NCBI GenBank assembly: GCA_017396825.1
Contig: JAFQKR010000001.1
Location: forward strand, 1-64,000
Reading direction: 5' to 3'
DNA length: 64,000 nucleotides
Origin: Clostridia bacterium
Lineage (GTDB): Bacteria; Bacillota; Clostridia; Oscillospirales; CAG-382
In this document: one piece after another, positions 52,898-60,500 of the stretch
Numbering within the stretch: the stretch's first letter is position 1
How the letters are laid out: each line of letters begins with the position of its first letter
The notes under the pieces: generated by a model
What the model saw: the letters and a program-made list of their open reading frames with translations, nothing else
What the model was told of the DNA's origin: nothing
Databases searched by the model: none
Made by a program: the position numbers and the translations under genes

Positions 52898-53836
52898 ATG
52901 CTTAGGTTTTATAAAAACTTTGGCGGCAGAGCCGTTGAAATTGAAGACTATACCGAAAACTGTTGGGTGCGTATGATAGCCCCCACCGAGGAAGAACTGC
53001 TTTGGGCTTGCTCAAAGCTGCACATTCCGGAGACCTTCTTGCGATCATCGCTGGACGAAGAGGAACGAAGCCGTATAGACGAGGAGGACGATTGCACTCT
53101 CATCATCGTTGACACTCCCACAGCAGAGAAAAACGGCACTGAAATTGAATACTCAACCATTCCTTTCGGCATTATAGTAACTCCGTCAGGCGTGGTAACA
53201 GTGTGTCTCAAAGAAACTGCGCTGCCGGCTCAGATATTAGATGGTACCGTAAAGAACATAAAAACATCAAAGATTAGACGTTTTGTTCTTCAAATTCTCT
53301 TCCAAAATGCAACGTTGTTTTTGTACTATCTACGGCGAACCGAAAGGGAAATATCCAATACCGAAAAAAGCTTGCGTAATGATATGAGGAATAAGGAGCT
53401 TATCAGACTCTTACATCTTGACAAAGGGCTTGTTTATTTCTCAACAGGCTTAAAGGGCGACCAGGCAGTGCTTGAAAAGCTTGCCCGTATGCGTTTTATC
53501 AGCGCTTATCCCGAGGATGCCGAACTATTGGAGGACGTTATAGTAGAAAACCGTCAGGCAATGGAAATGTGTACAATATACAGAGATATCCTTTCGGGCA
53601 CCATGAACGGGTATTCCAGCGTTATCTCAAATAATCTTAATACGGTCATGAAACTGCTTGCAGCTGTGACGATAATCTTGACCGTGCCACAGCTTGTGTT
53701 TTCTCTGTGGGGGATAAACGTTCCCGTGCCTTTTGAAGGCAACGAGTGGGGTTTTTTGGCCGTATTGGGGATAGGCACGGTGCTTACTGTCGGCGCCTTT
53801 GTGCTTGCCCTTTCCAGAAATTGGTTTAAAAAATAA
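52898..53836 (+). CDS. corA: CorA-family divalent cation transporter
   Basis: Pentameric magnesium (or related cation) channel. ATG 52898 is chosen because GGAGGT is 8 bases upstream; the frame upstream is cysteine-rich and unlike the family. It has 313 residues: an acidic cytoplasmic funnel domain (about 1-245), a long stalk helix and two C-terminal membrane helices near 251-271 and 283-305. The pore signature after the first helix reads W-G-I-N-V-P instead of the common Y-G-M-N, a variation seen in distant CorA members that can alter cation preference (inference). The basic tail S-R-N-W-F-K-K is usual. Terminator downstream. Confidence 0.93.
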   Translation: MLRFYKNFGGRAVEIEDYTENCWVRMIAPTEEELLWACSKLHIPETFLRSSLDEEERSRIDEEDDCTLIIVDTPTAEKNGTEIEYSTIPFGIIVTPSGVVTVCLKETALPAQILDGTVKNIKTSKIRRFVLQILFQNATLFLYYLRRTEREISNTEKSLRNDMRNKELIRLLHLDKGLVYFSTGLKGDQAVLEKLARMRFISAYPEDAELLEDVIVENRQAMEMCTIYRDILSGTMNGYSSVISNNLNTVMKLLAAVTIILTVPQLVFSLWGINVPVPFEGNEWGFLAVLGIGTVLTVGAFVLALSRNWFKK

Positions 53837-53847
53837 ATATAAAAGAA

Positions 53848-53882
53848 AAACGAGGGTGCCGGGTGGCCCCTCGTTTGTTTTT
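53848..53882 (+). terminator. Terminator after corA
   Basis: AAACGAGGG (53848-53856) and GCC pair with GGC and CCCTCGTTT (53865-53876), then TGTTTTTC. A-rich flanks on the left may allow it to act on the minus strand too. Confidence 0.88.
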
Positions 53883-54001
53883 CAAAACGCGCTCTTTGCT
53901 TCCCATAATACAAAGCGTATTGCTTCGTATATTCCATCAAAGTTTAAAGCAATTGCAACGTTTCGGTAAATCTCGCGGAACTTATCCTTGAAACCTACCA
54001 C
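53882..54001 (-). other. 39-codon open frame continuing directly past the recombinase stop codon
   Basis: In the same frame as the recombinase, right after its TAA, a frame opens with GTG and runs V-V-G-F-K-D-K-F-R-E-I-Y-R-N, then I-A-L-N-F-D-G-I-Y-E-A-I-R-F-V-L-W-E-A to TGA. The composition is protein-like, but there is no ribosome site. It may be a fragment of another gene, a lost C-terminal extension or a tiny separate ORF. I cannot assign a function. Confidence 0.3.
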
Positions 54002-55672
54002 TTATTTCATAGAATTTTCGGCGTTCTGGATCATCTTCTTCAACGTGTGACCCGTACGACCTCTTAATTTCCGGAGCCATTTTTCCGTGCTTTCACCTGT
54101 AAATATCTTAATTTCAAGCTTTGCAAGGTCCTCTCCTTCCATTGTTACAATAATGTTATCAATGTACTGTGCCACAAACTCATTAGTAATCATACCCGTG
54201 CTTGCGTCTCTGATCGCCGCTTCCAAACGAGCCCTTACTTCACGCATATGCTTCTGATATTCTTCTCTGGTGAAAAGCTGTTCTTCAAGCTCGGCAAGAG
54301 TTCTTTTTGCTGCATCGATTTCTCGATCACAATTATCAGTCATTGATTTGAAATTAGCATTTGTAATAGAATCGGTTGCAACAAGCTCAAGCAGCTTGTT
54401 TTTCTTTTGTTCGCCAAGCTCGATGATTCGTCTTTGCTCTGCAATCTGCATTGATGTTTCATCGTCGTTTTCCAATGACTTAAACATGTCGGTATAGGTT
54501 TCAAGCAACGCTTCAACGTCTACCTTGGTTTCGCTGAATGCTTCAAACAAGATGGGTTTGATTTCATCTTCGTATATGGGGAAAGAGGGGCAAGCGTCAG
54601 CGCCGTTGTTGATCTTTTTTGAGCATACCCATTTGGAATTAACGGTTCCATCTTTGCTCTTGGATTCTCTGCGATAGTAAGCAGCACCACAATGAGAACA
54701 GAACAGTTTTCCGGTAAGCAGGTTAGCATGATTACAAATGCCTTGGCGATTCTTTACGTCTTCGCTTCTGCGGCGTAATATCTCGTTGGCCTTATCCCAT
54801 AATTCTTCAGATACAAGAGCAGGAACAATTTCGCCGGTTTCATCCTTAAACATTACCCATTCTTCAGGAGGCAAAAATTTTTGCTTCTTAGTGAACATAT
54901 CAACGATACGCACTTTATTACCTACGTAATAACCTTTGTATTTAGGGTTGGAGATAATCCCTGACATAGTGTTATGTGCTATTTTGTTGCCATTATAGTT
55001 GCGATAGCCTTGTTCATAGAATAATGCTTCAAGCTGCTTCATGCTGTATTTGCCGGTTGCGTAAAGCCGAAACAAGTCGCGTACCATAGGGGCTTGGCTC
55101 TCGTCTATAACAAGGCGTTTTTCGTCCTTTGTGTAACCAAAGATGCGGCTATTACCAAGCACTACATTTGATTTAATTGCTTGCTGATGGCCGAATTTTA
55201 CACGCGAGGAAAGCTTTCTAAGCTCGTCTTGGGCGATTGAAGACATAATAGTTAAACGTAGCTCTGCATCTTCATCAAGGGTATTTATGTTATCGTTCTG
55301 AAAGAATACGCCGACGCCCCAACTGAGAAGCTCTCTTGTGTATTGCAATGAGTCCAAAGTGTTACGGGCAAAACGTGAGATTTCTTTTGTGATGATAAGA
55401 TCAAACATATCATCCTTAGCGTCAGAAATCATTTCATTAAAGCGTTTTCTTTTCTTTGTGGAAATGCCGGAAAGACCTTCATCAATGTAACCTGAAACAA
55501 AAGTCCACGCCTTGTTTTTCTTAATAAAATTCTCGTAATAAGATATCTGATTATCGAGTGAGTTAAGTTGTTCATCCGTGTCCGAAGAAACGCGGGCATA
55601 ATAAGTAACCCTCAGAGGGATGTCGTATATTGTTTTTGCTCGCATCATTGTGCGAATGCTTAATATATCCAT
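54002..55672 (-). CDS. Large serine recombinase of a mobile element
   Basis: Site-specific recombinase that integrates or excises DNA through a serine-DNA bond. The resolvase domain (about 20-165) has Y-Y-A-R-V-S-S-D with the catalytic serine near 29, and E-I-S-R-F-A-R-N near 94-101. The recombinase domain follows (about 185-290), then a zinc ribbon (L-F-C-S-H-C-G near 330 and the second cysteine pair to about 370), a coiled coil (about 395-480) and a basic tail. At 556 residues it is complete. Transcribed against corA. The small gene upstream is typical for such elements. No further transfer or cargo genes are present, so this may be a minimal or decayed element. Confidence 0.93.
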   Translation of the reverse strand: MDILSIRTMMRAKTIYDIPLRVTYYARVSSDTDEQLNSLDNQISYYENFIKKNKAWTFVSGYIDEGLSGISTKKRKRFNEMISDAKDDMFDLIITKEISRFARNTLDSLQYTRELLSWGVGVFFQNDNINTLDEDAELRLTIMSSIAQDELRKLSSRVKFGHQQAIKSNVVLGNSRIFGYTKDEKRLVIDESQAPMVRDLFRLYATGKYSMKQLEALFYEQGYRNYNGNKIAHNTMSGIISNPKYKGYYVGNKVRIVDMFTKKQKFLPPEEWVMFKDETGEIVPALVSEELWDKANEILRRRSEDVKNRQGICNHANLLTGKLFCSHCGAAYYRRESKSKDGTVNSKWVCSKKINNGADACPSFPIYEDEIKPILFEAFSETKVDVEALLETYTDMFKSLENDDETSMQIAEQRRIIELGEQKKNKLLELVATDSITNANFKSMTDNCDREIDAAKRTLAELEEQLFTREEYQKHMREVRARLEAAIRDASTGMITNEFVAQYIDNIIVTMEGEDLAKLEIKIFTGESTEKWLRKLRGRTGHTLKKMIQNAENSMK

Positions 55673-55699
55673 AATTCCAACCTTTTCTAAAAAGTTCGT

Positions 55700-55745
55700 T
55701 ATATCATTATCTATATCAATGATTATATAGAAAACGACTCAAAAA
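55700..55745. promoter_or_regulatory. AT-rich imperfect dyad between the recombinase and the small upstream gene
   Basis: GTTATATCATT (near 55699-55709) and AATGATTATAT (near 55722-55732) form an imperfect inverted repeat just upstream of the recombinase. Large serine recombinases often have their attachment site or an operator here, but I could not identify a core site. Confidence 0.25.
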
Positions 55746-55788
55746 CGCAATAGTAAGGTCGAACTTTGTAAAATATTTCCTCGTTGTA

Positions 55789-55968
55789 TTATAGGGCAGT
55801 TCTGTTATGAGAAAGCTTTGATTTTCTCATTGCGATTTTTTCAGTCATTTTCTTGTATTCTTTTTCAGAAATCGTACCATGTTCAAAAAGATAACGATTA
55901 AAATAATTTAACCAAATATCCTCTGAAAGACGTTTTTCGCTATTTTCGTCGAACAAAGCTTTCTTCAT
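55789..55968 (-). CDS. Small conserved-looking protein upstream of the serine recombinase
   Basis: Not recognised by name. It has 59 residues: M-K-K-A-L-F-D-E-N-S-E-K-R-L-S then W-L-N-Y-F-N-R-Y-L-F-E-H-G-T-I-S-E-K-E-Y-K-K-M. ATG 55968 is chosen, with GAGGT 7 bases upstream on the minus strand. The pattern of a helix, a turn at G-T-I-S and another helix with E-Y-K-K-M resembles short proteins that accompany serine recombinases in Clostridia, possibly a directionality factor (inference). Transcribed toward the recombinase. Confidence 0.65.
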   Translation of the reverse strand: MKKALFDENSEKRLSEDIWLNYFNRYLFEHGTISEKEYKKMTEKIAMRKSKLSHNRTAL

Positions 55969-56202
55969 TGCCCCCACCTCTTTTCGATGGAAATTCTCGT
56001 CTATGCTTTCAAATTAACAAAGAAAACACATCAATAAAAAATATGGTGCTTATAATCAAATTTCCGGTTTACACTTAAAAATCTTCAAATTTGATTTTTG
56101 CCCCATATAAAACCATGTATTCAAATTTTGCTTGTGTTTACGTTTCAGCATACCGTTATTTCGCGTTTTTAAAGACGCATTTATACTTGTTAAGAAATGA
56201 AG

Positions 56203-56366
56203 ATGATTAATAATGTGTTGCGAAAAAAACGATCAAATAATAGCGCGGTTATTGTTAAAATGCGTAGTTTTTCTGTTGACATTTAATGATTTATAGTATA
56301 AAATGATAAATTAGAATAGGTATGCTTTCATGGCGCGGTGTGACTGTGTGTACCATTATTCATCAT
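56203..56366. repeat. Imperfect inverted repeat flanking the surface-operon promoter
   Basis: ATGATTAATAATG (56203-56215) and CATTATTCATCAT (56354-56366) are inverted copies matching at 12 of 13 positions, 138 bases apart, with the promoter between them. In AT-rich DNA such a pair can arise by chance. Confidence 0.35.
56276..56304 (+). promoter_or_regulatory. Promoter for the surface-fibre operon
   Basis: TTGACA (56276-56281), a 17-base spacer and TAAAAT (56299-56304); leader of about 85 bases to the first gene. Confidence 0.8.
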
Positions 56367-56394
56367 AATGCTTATTTTAAGGGCAGGTTAAATT

Positions 56395-56916
56395 ATGACG
56401 GAAAAAGATCTGAAAAAGTTAAGCAGGATAGAACTTTTGGAGATGCTTATCGAACAAACTGAGGAAAATCAAGAGTTAACGGCGCACATACGAGTGCTTC
56501 AGCAAAAACTTGACGATAGGCGAATAATGATAGATGAGTCAGGCTCCATTGCTGAAGCGAGCCTTAAACTTAACGGCATTTTTGATGCGGCACAGGCGGC
56601 GGCAGACGAGTATTTGGAAAACGTGCGTCGTAACAGCGCTCGTCAGGAAAATCTTGTGGAAAAGGCAGAGGCTCTGGCAAGAGAAAAGGTGACCCAGATG
56701 ATAGCCGAGGCTGATGAGCGTTGTCGCAGGATGGAGGATGAAACCGCCAGAAAATGCGATGCTATGACGATGAAGGCAAGACGAGAGGCTGATTCGTATT
56801 GGGCACAAGTATCCTCAAAGCTTAACGCCTATCTTAAACAGCATAGTGACTTAAAAAATCTTTTGACAAGGGATTTCCCTGCGGTAGGTAGCAGTAATTA
56901 TTCTATGGATGATTGA
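56395..56916 (+). CDS. Coiled-coil protein of unknown function, first gene of the surface-fibre operon
   Basis: Not recognised. It has 173 residues, strongly helical and charged. An N-terminal segment M-T-E-K-D-L-K-K-L-S-R-I-E-L-L-E-M-L near 1-18 leads into a coiled coil (to about 42). A second long helix runs about 60-150, rich in Ala, Glu and Arg, as in DivIVA-like or ATPase b-subunit-like proteins. No signal peptide or membrane helix, so it is cytosolic. GGGCAGG precedes ATG 56395. Overlap with the signal peptidase gene implies coupled expression. It may position the export or assembly machinery at the membrane; this is inference only. Confidence 0.65.
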   Translation: MTEKDLKKLSRIELLEMLIEQTEENQELTAHIRVLQQKLDDRRIMIDESGSIAEASLKLNGIFDAAQAAADEYLENVRRNSARQENLVEKAEALAREKVTQMIAEADERCRRMEDETARKCDAMTMKARREADSYWAQVSSKLNAYLKQHSDLKNLLTRDFPAVGSSNYSMDD

Positions 56917-56918
56917 CA

Positions 56919-57503
56919 ATGAAAAAAAAACAAATAAAGGATATTCCGTCGATCCAAACCATGGAGGCGGAGCTTAAGCGTGTAAAGCATCGTAAAAGAT
57001 ATATCCGTGTTATACAAAGCACCTTATATACGCTTATAACCGTTGCCGCAGTGGCAGCGCTGGTGGCTACCTTATGGATGCCGGTGCTTCAGATACATGG
57101 AAACTCCATGTCGCCTACCATGAATGACGGGAACATTCTTGTTTCCGTAAAAGGTGGCGGTTATGAAAGCGGTGATATAATTGCTTTCTATTATAACAAT
57201 AAAATATTAGTGAAAAGAGTAATAGCACTCCCCGGTGATTGGGTGGATATGGACGAAAACGGCAATGTGTTCGTAAACAGCACCTTGCTTGACGAGCCGT
57301 ATCTTGCCGAAAAGGCTTATGGGGATTGCGACCTTGAGTTCCCTTATCAAGTGCCTGCGGCGAAGCTTTTCGTGATGGGCGACCAACGAAGTGTTTCCGT
57401 TGATTCCCGCAATAGTGGCATAGGTTGTATTGCAGACGACCAAATAGTGGGAAAAATAGTCTTTAGAGTGTGGCCGTTATCGGATATAGGTGCGGTCGAT
57501 TAA
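56919..57503 (+). CDS. Signal peptidase I, surface-operon type
   Basis: Membrane protease that removes signal peptides. ATG 56919 is chosen (M-K-K-K-Q-I-K-D), 2 bases after the stop of the coiled-coil gene; the TTG two codons upstream is less likely. It has 194 residues: an N-terminal basic part, one helix near 36-58, then the catalytic serine in I-H-G-N-S-M-S-P-T near 65-73 and the general-base lysine in K-R-V-I-A-L-P-G-D near 104-112. G-D-Q-R-S-V-S-V-D-S-R near 154-164 is the third signature. Its operon suggests it matures the pilin-like proteins encoded downstream. Confidence 0.93.
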   Translation: MKKKQIKDIPSIQTMEAELKRVKHRKRYIRVIQSTLYTLITVAAVAALVATLWMPVLQIHGNSMSPTMNDGNILVSVKGGGYESGDIIAFYYNNKILVKRVIALPGDWVDMDENGNVFVNSTLLDEPYLAEKAYGDCDLEFPYQVPAAKLFVMGDQRSVSVDSRNSGIGCIADDQIVGKIVFRVWPLSDIGAVD

Positions 57504-57519
57504 AGGAAAACAAAGAATT

Positions 57520-60500
57520 ATGAAGAAAAATGTGCTGCGACAAGCGGCAAGATACAGCAAAGCACACAATAGAATAAAACGCTGGCATCGTGTCGTAGCA
57601 GGTTTTTCGGCGGTGGTGGTATTCATTACTACCTATGCGCTTATCCTACCGGCACTTACCAAGGAGCGAGTTACGTACTGCGGTATGGAGGAGCATACCC
57701 ACGGCGCGGAGTGTTATTACACGCCCACCAAGGCTCTTACTTGCACCGCTTCTTCACACAGCCATAGCGAGGAGTGTATGGATGAGGATGGCAATTCGAT
57801 TTGCGGTTATGCTAACTTCTTGATACACAGCCATAACAAGCAATGCTATGACGAGAGGGGCTTACTGATTTGCCGTTTAGCTGAGATAGAACTTCACAGT
57901 CACGACGAGGCTTGCTACTCTTTGGCAAGCGGAGAGATAAGCGATGAAGTTTCCTCTGAAATTAGCGAGGAAAAAACGCTCCACTGCGATAAGAGTGTAT
58001 ACACCTTACATACCCATGGCGAAGGCTGTAAGGGCGAAAACGGAGACCTCCTTTGCGGAAAGACTGAGATTGTTGAACATATACACAGCGACGTTTGCTT
58101 TACCGCGTTAAGTGATGCGGAGGCAGTACTTATCTGCTCACATAAGGAGCATAAGCACGACGAGGGCTGTTATGTGGATAAAACAGGGGATGTAGAAGAA
58201 CCGGAGGATTGGGAGGCAAGCTTGCCCAAAACCCTTACAGGAGTGTGGCAGACAGATGTAGTGGAAGTAGCAAAAAGCCAGATAGGTTATTACGAGAGTT
58301 CTGTAAACACTGTTACGGATAAAGATGGCAACACCAGAGGCTACACACGTTACGGCGCTTGGTATGGTTCTTCCTATGGTGTTTGGGATGCGACCTTTGC
58401 TTCTTTCTGTCTGTACTACGCAGGGGTAAAGAAGGAGTACTTCAGTTTTGACTCCGACAGTGAACGCTGGATGGAGCATTTAGAAAAATCCGGCTATTAT
58501 AAAAAGGCATCAGACTGTGCGCCTAAAGAGGGGTATCTTGTCTTTTTCAGGAACGGCTCGGGCAGTAGCGCGGTTTATACCGTAGGAATAGTTGCCGCAG
58601 TATTGATGGACGAGGACGGTAACAATACAGGCGTAAAGGTTATCGCAGGTGACCTTGGCAACCGCGTACAGTATGCTGAATACGCTTTTACGGACGAAAC
58701 TATAGTGGGCTACGGCACACTTGATAAAGCATATGAGGAATATAAAAACAGCACTCCAAGAGAGCATACGTATACCGATGGCGAGGTTACAGTAAAGGCT
58801 ACCTACTATCCTGCCGCAGGCATACCCCAAGGTGCGGAATTAGTAGTTAAGCCCATAGGTGATACACTTTCCGAGTATGACGATTGCTACAAGCAGGCTA
58901 AAGAACGGCTTGATGCGGCAAACGGACAGGTAAAGACCACAGATATAAAGGATTTCAAGCTTTACGATATACATTTCAACCTTGATGGTGAGGAAATACA
59001 GCCCATAGATACGGTATATATAAGCGTTAGTTTTGCCGCCGAAGAGCACACCGAGGATACCGAGGTAACGGTGCTCCATTATACGGACGATAAGACTGAG
59101 GTTCCAAGAGTGCAGGAATACGAGGTGAAGGACGGTAAGTTAAAGGCTGACTTCCAAACGGACAGCTTTTCGCTGTTTGCTATAGTTACCTCCGAAAGCA
59201 CGGTTAACTCTATAATAACAGCAAACAAATTCAATGTAACTACATCAGGCGGGTGGTGGAATCAGACCATAAATCTTCCCACGGCCAATTGTGCCATTGT
59301 TTACGGCGGCTATGCTCTTACGGTTGACGAAAACGGTATCCTAAAGACCGTTGCAGTTCACACTCAGGAAAGTGGTGCAATAACTGTAGAAGAAAGTGCC
59401 GTGAGATGGCGGTTTGAAAGTACAAACTATATAAGAACTACTGTAAACGGTACAAATTATTACTTAATGGTTTCAGGTACCACACTTACCCTTACCTCTA
59501 ATTCGGGGCAGCGCAGCTCCTTCACTCCCACCGCAACCAGTAACAACGTTACCTTGGCAAACAGCAATAGGTACATAAACCTTTCTGAATCGGGTGCGTC
59601 GATGGGCAACAGCGCTGCTCTCAGTCTTTACACAGTGCCCACGGGTGAGTTTACCGTAAACTTCGACGGCCGTATCGGTTATCCTCAGTACTATGGCAGT
59701 TCAAACTATAAGTTCAGAGGTTCTGAGAATAGGGGGGTGACCACGACAAACGGCGGCTACGTTACCCTGCCTGCAACTATGACCTTGCCGGGTAACTACC
59801 CAATGAAACTGAACGGCTGGTATGACATAATCAATATGGTCTACTACGACAGCTCCATGCTGGGTAAGCAGATAAAGGTCACCAACAACACTATTTTCTA
59901 TCCCGAGTGGATAGCTGAAACCTACGATATAGGTCAGAACGCGGACGTGGTGGAGAATCAGCCCGATACCAGCGACTTTATTACCACCACCGTCTTTGAC
60001 TATAACGAGCTATTCAATACCCATAGCTCATATTATTCCACCACGGACAGCAAGTGGCACTTTGATCCCGATAGCGAGCTTGGATTTATCTTCTTCGACT
60101 ACTTGACCGAGGGTAATATCGGCAACATAACGGGTAAGAACGTTGAGGTGGACGGTATAACCGTAAACGAGGAGAAGACCGCAGGCACCCGTGGCGCAAG
60201 TACGAACTTCCCGGGGACTATCACACCGGGTATATCCAACGAAACCAGACTTAACGCCCTATTCGGGGAAGATCCCGTGGCAGGCAGAATATCCTTGGGA
60301 GAGGGCGACTGGCTTTACAGCTTCGACCCTGAGATAGGCTTCTATTATTACAACAGCGCTAAAAATGCCGCATCCTATAACCAAAGCGACCAGCGCTTTT
60401 ACGTTTACGACTATACAGTAAACATAGACAGTCAAAATAGCTTGAACGACTTTTTGCCCTTCAACTACGGCAAAACAACTTATAAGGAAAAGGACAACGA

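Larger units (their letters stand above)
55981..56394. other. Gene-free AT-rich region between the recombinase element and the surface-fibre operon
   Basis: No coding sequence is evident. Seen here: an inverted repeat AATCAAATTT (56054-56063) and AAATTTGATT (56087-56096); a strong plus-strand promoter at 56276-56304; and a 13-base imperfect inverted repeat flanking that promoter (56203-56215 and 56354-56366). The right copy also forms its own small dyad (CATTAT/ATAATG, 56354-56370) in the leader. Confidence 0.5.

Noticed and set aside
53877..56394. Attachment-site direct repeats bounding the recombinase element
   Set aside because: I compared the flanks by eye and found no shared core of convincing length; short AT-rich matches are expected by chance.
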